Assembly (NCBI GenBank): GCA_002774795.1
Contig: PCYI01000003.1
Span: 1 to 10,849 of the forward strand
Source: Candidatus Vogelbacteria bacterium CG10_big_fil_rev_8_21_14_0_10_51_16
GTDB lineage: Bacteria; Patescibacteriota; Minisyncoccia; Phycocordibacterales; JACRKE01
Length of the DNA: 10,849 nucleotides
Reading direction: 5' to 3'
A model generated the notes under the pieces. The model had not been told where the DNA came from. It ran no database searches and worked only from the letters and a program-made list of their open reading frames with translations. Of this stretch, positions 1-6,722 are shown one piece after another. A program made the position numbers and the translations under genes. The first letter of the stretch is position 1, and the number at the start of each line of letters is the position of its first letter.

Positions 1-1830
1 TTCGTATTCAAGGGTTGTGGAGGTGAGCGATTCGTCCATCATGGTGTTTAGCATGTCCACAAAAGGTACCCCGGCGAGCGCGGCCCGCATTAGCTCGGGA
101 CGTTTATTGACCACGGCGCCCACCAAAAGACCGCCGGCACTTGCACCTTGTATGGTGGTCCGCTCGGGCGCGCCGTATCCCGCGCGCTGTAAATGCTCGA
201 TGCAGGCGATAAAATCAGTGAACGTGTTTTCTTTATTGGCCATTTTACCCCCCTCGTACCACGGCCGTCCGTACTCGCCGCCCCCGCGTATGTGCGCTTT
301 GGCATACACCACTCCCCGGTCTATCAAGGTTAGTCGATCAACCATATAACCGACACCGGGAGAGACACCATAGGAGCCATAGCCATAGAGGTGCAAATGG
401 GGTTGTTTTCCCTTTCCTACGCTACCCTGCCGATAAGCAAGAGAGATGGGGATGCGCGTGCCGTCTGTGGCCTTAGCAAACAGCCTCTCTTCAACATAGT
501 CAGCGCTGTCAAAGCCCTCCCCTGCGTACTTCTGTTGCAGAACAACATACTCTCCGGTGTCGGCATTGTACTCACGCACTTGCTCCGGCGTGGTGAGGGT
601 GCTGTATGAAATGCGAAAGGTTGGAGCGTTATAGTCCGGATTCCAGAGGTTGTGAATGTTTCTAATCGGGCGCTCAAAAGGAAGGTCGCGTCGCTCGTGT
701 TGGTTGTCTAAGATTGAGACAGCCTTAACTCCGTCGCGCCTCTCGAATAATACCGTGTAGTCTCTAAAGCATTCTGTCGAAAGTAAGACCACTTCGGGTG
801 ACTCCGAAATGAGTTCCTGCCACACTAATGGAAGCGTCTCACTGTTTTCTGTGTCGGGCGACTCGACCTTATCAAGAGAGGCAATCAGAAGTCGACCATG
901 CGGGGTGGAGCCGTACTCAATGAGATACAAAATATCCTCCCGCTCGTCTATTCCATATTGGACCCTTGGTGTGCGGCCATATAAAGAGCGCATTCCGGCA
1001 GACTCGCCATTGTGGGCCACCAAGAGCATCTCGCTTGTGTCACTACTCTCACAAGAAAGAAACAGGTGGCGCTCGTCTTTGCTCTGCTGAAGTGAAAGAT
1101 AAAAGAGCGGATCTTTCTCGTCGTAGAGGAGTTCGTACTCACCCGCGAGCGTCCCGTGATACAGATAACGAGCTCTGTCACTCTTGTCTGCCGCGACAAA
1201 GTAGTAAGTATCGTCAGGCATCCAGGCAAATGAGTTTACCTGCGCCTTTTTGTCTTCAAAGACAGTGTCGCCGGTCTCTAGGTTGCGAAAGCCAAGCGTG
1301 TACTTCTGAGCCCCGGAGGCATCGTAGGCATAAGCGGCCACTTGCCCGGAATGATTAACCCCGAAATAGACGAGATGAAAAAAGCTGTGCCCCTCGGCCA
1401 TTTTATTTTCGTCGAACATAATCTCTTCGGGCTGTCCGGCTGACTGCCTCTCGATAGCGCGAATAACAGTTGCGGTTGTGTCCCCATCATGATGACGGCG
1501 TCGACAGCGCAACTTGTAAGACTTCCCCTTTTCCACGCGGGTGTAGTACCACCAACCACGGTGTAGTGTTGGGACAGATAAATCATCCTCGCGGATGCGC
1601 GAGAGCATATCATGGTAGAGCTCCTCTTGTAGGCTCCTGGTTGGGGCCATCACCGCCTCTACATAAGCGTTCTCCGCCTCAAACTGCGCCCGCACAATGG
1701 GGTCGTGTTTTTGCTTGAGCCAATGGTATGGGTCGGCAATCTCGCGCCCATGGTAGCTATGAACATGGTCAACCTTTTTGGTCTCGGGAGCGTTTATGCT
1801 TTTCTTTTTTAGCTCTTTTAGTGAAAACAT
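1..1830 (-). CDS. ptrB: Oligopeptidase B (protease II), S9A serine peptidase, 3' end outside window
   Basis: Reading from the ATG at 1830 toward position 1 gives 610 uninterrupted codons with no stop, so the gene continues beyond the left edge. The family cleaves short peptides after basic residues and is usually cytosolic; no signal peptide is visible here. The N-terminal part has the S9A propeller-type start (DPYHWL near residue 35, IREDD near residue 80). The C-terminal alpha/beta hydrolase part shows GYGSYG near residue 481, HIRGGGEYGR, and the nucleophile motif GASAGG with the catalytic Ser at 564, followed by PFVDMLNTMMDES. The family is about 680-710 residues long, so roughly 80-100 residues with the catalytic Asp and His lie outside the window. 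No Shine-Dalgarno sequence precedes the ATG. Prolyl oligopeptidase is the nearest alternative, but the PFVD...MDES segment fits oligopeptidase B better. Confidence 0.93.
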   Translation of the reverse strand, partial: MFSLKELKKKSINAPETKKVDHVHSYHGREIADPYHWLKQKHDPIVRAQFEAENAYVEAVMAPTRSLQEELYHDMLSRIREDDLSVPTLHRGWWYYTRVEKGKSYKLRCRRRHHDGDTTATVIRAIERQSAGQPEEIMFDENKMAEGHSFFHLVYFGVNHSGQVAAYAYDASGAQKYTLGFRNLETGDTVFEDKKAQVNSFAWMPDDTYYFVAADKSDRARYLYHGTLAGEYELLYDEKDPLFYLSLQQSKDERHLFLSCESSDTSEMLLVAHNGESAGMRSLYGRTPRVQYGIDEREDILYLIEYGSTPHGRLLIASLDKVESPDTENSETLPLVWQELISESPEVVLLSTECFRDYTVLFERRDGVKAVSILDNQHERRDLPFERPIRNIHNLWNPDYNAPTFRISYSTLTTPEQVREYNADTGEYVVLQQKYAGEGFDSADYVEERLFAKATDGTRIPISLAYRQGSVGKGKQPHLHLYGYGSYGVSPGVGYMVDRLTLIDRGVVYAKAHIRGGGEYGRPWYEGGKMANKENTFTDFIACIEHLQRAGYGAPERTTIQGASAGGLLVGAVVNKRPELMRAALAGVPFVDMLNTMMDESLTSTTLEYE

Positions 1831-1944
1831 GCAGATTAAAGAAAACAGGTAGTAGCTAGGGCGTAGAGTAAGGAAGCAAATAATAAACCAGAGACTGAAT
1901 AAATGCGATAATCTGCAAGAGTGATGTAACGATAGTTTTATCCC

Positions 1945-1972
1945 AGTTTCAAGTTTCCAGTTTCAAGTTTCT
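1945..1972. repeat. Heptamer tandem array, AGTTTCN x4
   Basis: Four consecutive 7-nt units AGTTTCA, AGTTTCC, AGTTTCA, AGTTTCT lie in the 166-nt spacer between the oligopeptidase gene and the upstream membrane-protein gene. The rest of the spacer (1831-1944) is AT-rich and holds no convincing gene or terminator. A TATTAT on the minus strand at 1879-1884 could be a weak -10, but it has no good -35 partner. The array has the same unit size as those at 5422 and 6675. Confidence 0.8.
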
Positions 1973-1996
1973 AATTCCTGCTGACAGTTACTACCA

Positions 1997-3064
1997 CTAA
2001 TAGTAGTTTCGGCGAAACAGTTTGCGAAACAAAAAACGGAGCAGAAAAAATAGCAAGACGAGCACGACAATCCAAAAAACCCAGGCGTGCCTAAGAAGAA
2101 GACCGGCCGAAGCAAGGCCAAAGTAGGCGGCGTACTGCAAAGGCTCTTTTACCCCTCCCCCCGTGCCCTCCTCCGCTGCTGTAACTTTGGTGGGAAGGTC
2201 ACCGAGCACCCAATCTGAGAGTTTAGCCATGGTGGCTCGATAGCCGGAGACAAGCCAGCGCACCGGGGCGATAGCGGCAAGGCCACCCACTTGGGTGAGT
2301 CCGCTCGCTCTTGTCTCGCTCGCGCGAGCCTGCTTGGCCGCTTCTCCCTCGGCTAGCGCTTGACGCAAATCGGCCTTTTTAGCTTCAACGGCGGTGGCGG
2401 CAGTGACTCGGAATGAGTCGCCGGACTCGGCTACAGACCCTATGGGCTCGGAGACGTAAGCCGGCAAGACACGACTGGCGACCGAGGCGACCGTATTTGT
2501 GGTGGAGCTTGCCAGGGCGCCAATGGTGTTTGCGGCGGTGGAAAGAGCGCTCCCCACGGCACCAAAATCACCCGTAATCACGGCGGTCTCGGCTGATACA
2601 GAAGCAGAGTTCACATTAGGAGAGGCGGGAGGTGGCGGTGAAGGGAGCGGCTCGACAGTGACCTCATTTTTAGCGGCAACATTGGTGGCGAGAGTAATGG
2701 TAGCAGGAGACGTGCCCTGCTCAATACGTTCAACCTTGGTGATTAGAGCGCTCACCGAGTGCTCCCCCTCGCGGGGGACCCAATTGATACGCACCTCATC
2801 TAGCTTGCCGGGGGCAATTAGAAACGGGGCTTCGGTAATAAGGCGGTCGTTGTCTCGAAAAGCAACCCTTCCCTGCACAGTGAAATCACTGCCATTAAAA
2901 ATGGCTGTGTAAACACCCACCTCGACCCCCTCCCGAAGCGGGTAGGCGGAGTACCAAATATTACCTGGAATAATTCCGACGTTTGGGACCGGAGCGGCAA
3001 ATACAAAAAGCGGAAAAATCCAGATCGCAAAGGATATGCTTAAATTGCGAAAGATGCCAGTCAT
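1997..3064 (-). CDS. Secreted or envelope protein with signal peptide, beta-rich N-domain and C-terminal membrane anchor
   Basis: The 355-residue product is not a family I can name. Residues 1-24 form a signal peptide (hydrophobic core SFAIWIFPLFVFA, likely cleaved near A-A-P). Residues 28-135 look like an extracellular beta-sandwich of CARDB or Ig-like type (VEVGVYTAIFNGSD, VQGRVAFRDND, alternating hydrophobic residues). A proline stretch at 139-149 is followed by an Ala/Ser/Thr-rich low-complexity region to about 225 and a charged, probably helical segment (225-255). Near the C-terminus, residues 327-345 are a strong transmembrane helix, then a basic tail (FRKLFRRNYY), which suggests most of the protein is outside the membrane. 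The gene follows gyrB in the same direction after 263 nt of repeat-rich spacer. The start is supported by the signal peptide, but the upstream sequence has only a weak AAGA and no true Shine-Dalgarno. A surface or pilus-associated role is possible but not shown. Confidence 0.82.
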   Translation of the reverse strand: MTGIFRNLSISFAIWIFPLFVFAAPVPNVGIIPGNIWYSAYPLREGVEVGVYTAIFNGSDFTVQGRVAFRDNDRLITEAPFLIAPGKLDEVRINWVPREGEHSVSALITKVERIEQGTSPATITLATNVAAKNEVTVEPLPSPPPPASPNVNSASVSAETAVITGDFGAVGSALSTAANTIGALASSTTNTVASVASRVLPAYVSEPIGSVAESGDSFRVTAATAVEAKKADLRQALAEGEAAKQARASETRASGLTQVGGLAAIAPVRWLVSGYRATMAKLSDWVLGDLPTKVTAAEEGTGGGVKEPLQYAAYFGLASAGLLLRHAWVFWIVVLVLLFFLLRFLFRKLFRRNYY

Positions 3065-3068
3065 TCTT

Positions 3069-3100
3069 AAATTATTGAATTGTTAAATTGTCGAATCATT
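3069..3100. repeat. Degenerate octamer tandem array, AAATTGTT-like x4
   Basis: Four 8-nt units AAATTATT, GAATTGTT, AAATTGTC, GAATCATT lie four bases upstream of the start codon of the membrane-protein gene (minus strand). The same unit, less degenerate, occurs at 8085-8116, also four bases upstream of a start codon. The array occupies the place where a ribosome binding site would be expected. Confidence 0.7.
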
Positions 3101-3165
3101 TTCTTAACAATCTAACAAATTTATTTACGCATCGTAACTGCTCACACCCCCCCCATTTGTCTTTC

Positions 3166-3297
3166 CGGCCCCGTATCCAGTACGGGGTAAACTCCAGCCA
3201 GGATCTCCCCCCGCAGGGGATCCCCCGTAGGGGGACAGGCCCAGATTGAACCTGGATCCTGCCTGCTGTAGGCAGGCCGTTCTACAACGGGATGACA
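3166..3297. repeat. Cluster of short palindromes (composite intergenic repeat)
   Basis: Consecutive hairpins fill the spacer downstream of gyrB. They are CCCCGTA/TACGGGG (3169-3175 with 3181-3187), CCCC/GGGG (3209-3219), TCCCCC/GGGGGA with a 3-nt loop (3221-3235), CCAG/CTGG (3241-3255), CCTGCCT/AGGCAGG (3258-3276) and CCGTT/AACGG (3277-3290). The boundary sequence (ATCC-AG near hairpins, GGATGACA at 3290-3297) resembles dispersed palindromic repeats of other bacteria. The cluster could stop or stabilise gyrB transcripts, but no U-tract follows, so I do not call a classical terminator. An unbroken run of eight C lies just outside it at 3147-3154. Confidence 0.7.
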
Positions 3298-3327
3298 CTC
3301 GATAGACGCGAGAGGGGTGCGCAATTA

Positions 3328-5421
3328 CTACGCATCTATAGTGGCCGCCCTTGCGTGTGTCTGGATAAACAGCTTTCGTGGGGCCACTTCAGAGCCCATG
3401 AGCATGTCGAATGTTTTATCGGCCTCCTCCGCGTCTTCGATAGTAATCTTCCGGAGAGTGCGGGTGGCGGGGTTCATGGTAGTTTCCCAGAGCTCGTCTG
3501 CGTTCATTTCTCCGAGCCCCTTGTAGCGCTGAATGGAAACCTTGGGGTTCTTTTTTGTCTTTTTCCCGTCTTCTCCCTCACTCTCGTCTTCTACCCCGCT
3601 ATTCTGCTGTCCCCCTTCGGTGCCCCCCTCCTCTGTGTCTGCTTCAGTTTCTATAGCAAGATTGTCTACACCAAAATCTTTGAGAACTCGCTCTTTTTCT
3701 ACGTCAGTATAAGCATAACGAACATCCTTTCCTTTCCATATCTTATAGAGTGGCGGGGTGGCCACGTAGATATGACCGGCATCGAGTAATGCTCTAAAGT
3801 AGCGGAAGAAAAGAGTCAAAAGTAAGGTGCGGATGTGCGCTCCGTCGACGTCGGCATCGGTAGCAATAATGACCTTATGATAGCGAAGGCGCGAGATGTC
3901 AAAAGTCTCCGCGATGGCGGTGCCGAGCGCGATTACCAAGTTCTTTATCTCTTGAGAGGAGAGCATCTTGTCGAGACGAGCCCGCTCGACGTTTAAAATC
4001 TTGCCACGCAAAGGGAGGATAGCCTGAGTACGACGATCGCGACCCATTTTAGACGAACCTCCGGCCGACTCTCCCTCTACCAAGAAAAGCTCGCTTTCAT
4101 TAGCGGAACGCGACTGACAATCGGCAAGCTTGCCCGGCAAGGTCATGCCGTCTAAGGCACCTTTCCGCAAAACGCTGTCTTTGGCGGCTTTGGCCGCCTT
4201 GCGGGCTTTTAGGGCAAGCACAACCTTACTGATAATCGCTTTCGCGTCATCGGGATTCTCTTCCAGATAAAGCGCAAAAGCCTCTCCAAAAACACCAGCT
4301 ACCGCTCCCTGGGCTTCTACTGAGCCAAGTTTTGCCTTTGTCTGGCCTTCAAATTGGGCATCGCGCATCTTTACAGAAACGACGGCGGTTATCCCTTCGC
4401 GCACATCGTCCCCGGTGAAATTATCTTCGTTGTCTTTAATGAGACCATTCTTGCGGCCATACTCATTTAGCGTTCGCGTGAGCGCGGTGCGGAAGCCGGT
4501 AAGATGAGTACCGCCCTCGGGAGTCGAAGTATTGTTGGCATAGCTAAACTCACGGACTTTTATGTCGTCTATATATTGCAAAGCAATCTCTACCTGAATA
4601 TCGCCAGACTCTTTCTCAACGCAGAAAACATTTTTCTGCACCGCTTTTTCGTGAAGGTTGTAAAAATTAACGAGCGAGAGCAGGCCGCCCTCGAAATAAA
4701 AGGTGTGGGAAAGAGCGTCAAGGCCAAGAGCCGCAAACCAAAAGGTTTCTTTCAGGTCCGGGACCTCTGGAAGTGTTCTGGCATCTATAAGGCGAATGCG
4801 CAACTTCTTCACCAAATACGCCTGCTGACGAAAATGGTTCTTTAATTTATCCGCATCAAAAACAAGTTCGGAGAATATCTGGGCATCAGGCTTGAAGGTG
4901 ATAACAGTCCCGCGACTCTTTGTCTTTCCCACCTTCTTAACATTAGCCTTCTTTACACCGCGAGCATACTCCTGGCGGTATAGGTCACCATCTTGATGAA
5001 CTTCTGCTATTGTCCACTCGGAAAGAGCATTCACCACAGAAGCACCCACTCCATGGAGACCACCGGCAATTTTGTACGACTCACCATCAAACTTTCCACC
5101 GGCATGGAGTGTAGTCATAACCGTTTCCAAAGCAGACACCTTGGTCTTTTTGTGAATGCCGACCGGGATACCGCGGCCGTTGTCGACTACGCGTACAATG
5201 TCTCCGGGCAATATCGTGACCTCCACCTCGTCGGCATATCCGCCCATGGCCTCGTCCCGCGAGTTATCAAAGATTTCTATTACACAATGATGCAAGCCCT
5301 CCGGCCCGGTCGAGCCGATATACATGCCCGGACGCTTGCGCACCGGCTCCAAACCTTCCAAGACTTGGATACTGTCGGCGGCATATTTGTGGCCACTGCC
5401 GTTTTCTTTCGCTTTGCTCAT
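3328..5421 (-). CDS. gyrB: DNA gyrase subunit B
   Basis: This is the ATPase subunit of type IIA topoisomerase, which introduces negative supercoils together with GyrA. The 697-residue product has the GHKL ATPase motifs FDNSRDE (51-57), DNGRGIP (80-86) and GGLHGVGASVVNALS (120-134). These are followed by the transducer domain with the QTK loop (360-362), the TOPRIM domain with EGESAGG (450-456) and DADVDG (522-527), and the C-terminal QRYKGLGEMN (631-640). The usual EGDSAGG has Glu for Asp here. A strongly acidic, low-complexity linker (about 590-628) precedes the C-terminal segment. The frame stays open to 5493, but the extra 24 codons are made of a heptamer array with a hydrophobic, meaningless translation. 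MSKAKENGSGHKYAADSI is therefore the start, at 5421. No Shine-Dalgarno sequence is present. ParE is an alternative, but the short C-terminal end and motif context fit GyrB. Confidence 0.95.
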   Translation of the reverse strand: MSKAKENGSGHKYAADSIQVLEGLEPVRKRPGMYIGSTGPEGLHHCVIEIFDNSRDEAMGGYADEVEVTILPGDIVRVVDNGRGIPVGIHKKTKVSALETVMTTLHAGGKFDGESYKIAGGLHGVGASVVNALSEWTIAEVHQDGDLYRQEYARGVKKANVKKVGKTKSRGTVITFKPDAQIFSELVFDADKLKNHFRQQAYLVKKLRIRLIDARTLPEVPDLKETFWFAALGLDALSHTFYFEGGLLSLVNFYNLHEKAVQKNVFCVEKESGDIQVEIALQYIDDIKVREFSYANNTSTPEGGTHLTGFRTALTRTLNEYGRKNGLIKDNEDNFTGDDVREGITAVVSVKMRDAQFEGQTKAKLGSVEAQGAVAGVFGEAFALYLEENPDDAKAIISKVVLALKARKAAKAAKDSVLRKGALDGMTLPGKLADCQSRSANESELFLVEGESAGGSSKMGRDRRTQAILPLRGKILNVERARLDKMLSSQEIKNLVIALGTAIAETFDISRLRYHKVIIATDADVDGAHIRTLLLTLFFRYFRALLDAGHIYVATPPLYKIWKGKDVRYAYTDVEKERVLKDFGVDNLAIETEADTEEGGTEGGQQNSGVEDESEGEDGKKTKKNPKVSIQRYKGLGEMNADELWETTMNPATRTLRKITIEDAEEADKTFDMLMGSEVAPRKLFIQTHARAATIDA

Positions 5422-5470
5422 GGAGTAGGAAGTAGGATTTAGGAAGTAAGAAGTAAGTAGTAAGAAGTAA
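5422..5470. repeat. Heptamer tandem array, GAAGTAR x7, abutting the gyrB start
   Basis: Seven 7-nt units (GGAGTAG, GAAGTAG, GATTTAG, GAAGTAA, GAAGTAA, GTAGTAA, GAAGTAA) begin at the base directly upstream of the gyrB ATG. On the minus strand they give a pyrimidine-rich leader of TTACTTC units with no Shine-Dalgarno. A further partial unit (GAAAGTA) follows to 5477. Confidence 0.85.
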
Positions 5471-5506
5471 GAAAGTAAAAGAGAAAGTTGCACGCGATAG
5501 ATATGT

Positions 5507-5535
5507 ATTATAGCATTTTTTGCTTATCCACACGA
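5507..5535 (-). promoter_or_regulatory. gyrB promoter with extended -10
   Basis: On the minus strand the -10 is TATAAT (5507-5512), preceded by TGC, an extended -10 (TGCTATAAT). The -35 position at 17 nt spacing (5530-5535, TCGTGT) is poor, as is common for extended -10 promoters. Transcription would start near 5500 and give an approximately 80-nt leader containing the heptamer array. Confidence 0.6.
5524..5532 (+). promoter_or_regulatory. Perfect DnaA box (TTATCCACA)
   Basis: This is an exact match to the TTATNCACA consensus, lying between the -10 and the -35 positions of the gyrB promoter and just upstream of the divergent promoter. It could let DnaA modulate gyrB. A single box is not an origin, and I saw no cluster of further perfect boxes nearby. 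Confidence 0.5.
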
Positions 5536-5537
5536 CC

Positions 5538-5566
5538 TTGACAGACGAGAGCAAATTTGATTTGAT
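5538..5566 (+). promoter_or_regulatory. Sigma-70-type promoter for the two-gene unit
   Basis: TTGACA (5538-5543) and TTTGAT (5561-5566) are separated by 17 nt, giving a perfect -35 and a 4/6 -10. The start would be near 5573, about 130 nt upstream of the first gene. A second CCTTGACA at 5583-5590 has no good -10 at the right distance. Confidence 0.5.
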
Positions 5567-5605
5567 GTCCCAGGCGAAGACACCTTGACAAGTTATCACA
5601 TACTT

Positions 5606-5680
5606 GCGATGTGCCAATCCGTGTACACTCATTGCTCCTGGTCTCCACGCTCGGACCAGGCGACACATCGCCCTTAAGGG
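5606..5680 (+). promoter_or_regulatory. Structured 5' leader, possible cis-regulatory RNA
   Basis: An outer stem GCGATGTG (5606-5613) with CACATCGC (5664-5671) is perfect over 8 bp. Inside it are the palindrome GTGTACAC (5621-5628) and a 7-bp hairpin CCTGGTC/GACCAGG (5637-5643 with 5654-5660, 10-nt loop). CCCTTAAGGG (5671-5680) follows directly and could pair with the downstream purine-rich AAGGGG repeats ahead of the start codon. This is a three-way-junction-like shape of a size typical for leader regulators. It lacks tRNA arms, and I recognise no known riboswitch class. Confidence 0.45.
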
Positions 5681-5704
5681 GTGAAAAGGGGTTGATAAGA
5701 AAGC

Positions 5705-6157
5705 ATGAAAGTTAAAAACATCCTCCGGCGAATGCGAAGGAGGCCTTTGCCGGATGGCCTAACGCCGTACGTTCAACGTGATGAGTTGGGCGACGAACGG
5801 CTCGGATTCAAGTGGCGTGGCGAGCCGATCTCCTTCACGGAAGGTCTGGCGTACATCCTCCTAGGCCACCTACCCGGCACCCCGGGTAAACCATGGAACA
5901 GTCCAGAGGACATGTACCAGCTCGTGAATGTCTTCGGGGTGGTATGCCTAGACGACTACAACCGCCTCAACCGAGCGGCGATTCGGGACATGGCCTTGTT
6001 TAGAAACGGCCCAGGCTACTCACGGCGCCTGCGCCGCGCACTCATGGCGCTCCCCTTCTACGGGGGACTCATGAGTGCCGACGCGCAACTGCTAGAGAGA
6101 ACTGACCGAGAGCGCAGATCCCAAGACAGGAAATTCGCTCGCCTACCGCACGAGTAG
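5705..6157 (+). CDS. Hypothetical protein, 150 aa, first gene of a two-gene unit
   Basis: I do not recognise this family. The product starts with a very basic stretch (KVKNILRRMRRRP), continues with a mixed segment (GFKWRGEPISFTEGLAYILLGHLPG, PEDMYQLVNVFGVVCLDDYNRLNR), and ends in an arginine-rich helical region. No signal peptide or membrane segment is seen, so it is probably cytosolic, and the basic ends could bind nucleic acid or ribosomes (inference). The start is preceded by AAGAAAGC and by GGGG about 13 nt upstream, so the ribosome binding site is weak. The gene is divergent from gyrB, has its own promoter and structured leader, and is followed 33 nt later by another unknown gene. A 9-bp hairpin spans its stop codon. 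Confidence 0.65.
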   Translation: MKVKNILRRMRRRPLPDGLTPYVQRDELGDERLGFKWRGEPISFTEGLAYILLGHLPGTPGKPWNSPEDMYQLVNVFGVVCLDDYNRLNRAAIRDMALFRNGPGYSRRLRRALMALPFYGGLMSADAQLLERTDRERRSQDRKFARLPHE

Positions 6158-6162
6158 GCGAG
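6138..6162 (+). other. Hairpin spanning the stop codon of the first unknown gene
   Basis: CTCGCCTAC (6138-6146) pairs perfectly with GTAGGCGAG (6154-6162) around a 7-nt loop, and the TAG stop (6155-6157) is in the 3' arm. No U-tract follows, so it is not a standard terminator. It may control read-through, message stability or coupling to the next gene. Confidence 0.55.
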
Positions 6163-6190
6163 TATAGACACAGGAAAGGATGGATAAGAG

Positions 6191-6673
6191 ATGGAAAGGA
6201 AGACAATGCGTGGTGTCGTCAAGCACCTTCTCGAGGTCGGCCTCACCGCCGTCCTCGAGGATGACGAGCGACTCCAGTCCGAGAAGCAGGAGGCTCGGAT
6301 GGACGGCAAGATGAGGCTCGGGGGTCTCGGCCAGTTCTCGGGAAGAGAGCTGGGAAATATGATAGTGAGAGTGGACAAGCAGTTCGCGGCCCTCGAGAAC
6401 TTGGCCGCCATGAGGAAGCTACGCTCCAGTTCGTTCACGGCCGCCGGCATGATTCTCGGCTGGTGTGCGGACTACATCACAATGAACGACGTGGCCCTCG
6501 AAGCCATGGAGGCAGTTGCCCGAAAAAACTGCTTCAACTGGGATCTCTCGAAGGAGCAGGCCAAGAGGGGCCACGAGCTCGTCCGACGGGCCTGCGTCAT
6601 CAGCCGCGACGAGGAGGACCTCGGCAAGCTCCTCGACGAGCTCATCGGCCCCTCCAACGGAGACGAAGAGTAG
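6191..6673 (+). CDS. Hypothetical protein, 160 aa, second gene of a two-gene unit
   Basis: I do not recognise this family. The product looks mostly helical and charged (VVKHLLEVGLTAVLEDDERL, RELGNMIVRVDKQFAALENLAAM, DEEDLGKLLDELI), has an acidic C-terminus, and lacks a signal peptide and membrane helices. It contains two cysteines in the middle and later part (GWCADY, NCFNW) and a third in RACVIS. Two starts are possible: the ATG at 6191, with AGGAAAGGA about 10 nt upstream, or the ATG at 6206 (MRGVVKH), with AAGGA 6 nt upstream. I keep the longer form. It is cotranscribed with the preceding gene and followed by a strong intrinsic terminator. Codons are rich in G/C at third positions (CTC, GAG, GGC). 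Confidence 0.68.
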   Translation: MERKTMRGVVKHLLEVGLTAVLEDDERLQSEKQEARMDGKMRLGGLGQFSGRELGNMIVRVDKQFAALENLAAMRKLRSSSFTAAGMILGWCADYITMNDVALEAMEAVARKNCFNWDLSKEQAKRGHELVRRACVISRDEEDLGKLLDELIGPSNGDEE

Positions 6674-6674
6674 C

Positions 6675-6695
6675 GAGAACCAAGAACCGAGAACC
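6675..6695. repeat. Heptamer array, RAGAACC x3
   Basis: GAGAACC, AAGAACC, GAGAACC directly follow the stop codon of the second unknown gene. A small hairpin GGCAGG/CCTGCC (6699-6704 with 6711-6716) follows. The unit size matches the heptamer arrays elsewhere in the window. Confidence 0.65.
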
Positions 6696-6722
6696 ATCGG
6701 CAGGAGCCAGCCTGCCACCACC

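Noticed and set aside
1945..1972. CRISPR-like repeats in the tandem arrays
   Set aside because: The units are 7-8 nt and directly adjacent without spacers, and no cas gene is present.
3241..3300. tRNA-like segment on the minus strand (GTTGTAGAACGG..., GGTTCAATC)
   Set aside because: The T-loop is one base short, the anticodon loop would have C at position 33, and no acceptor stem can be formed. The resemblance comes from the palindromes.
3292..3789. 165-codon plus-strand ORF antisense to gyrB
   Set aside because: It is a shadow of the gyrB frame, with no recognisable domain or ribosome binding site.
5422..5493. N-terminal extension of GyrB to position 5493
   Set aside because: The 24 extra codons are translated from the heptamer array, and the conserved protein begins at MSKAKENG.
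5524..5532. Replication origin at the gyrB spacer
   Set aside because: There is only one perfect DnaA box and no AT-rich unwinding region with further boxes; dnaA and dnaN are not in the window.
5606..5671. tRNA gene suggested by the closed outer stem
   Set aside because: The D-, anticodon and T-arms are missing inside the stem.
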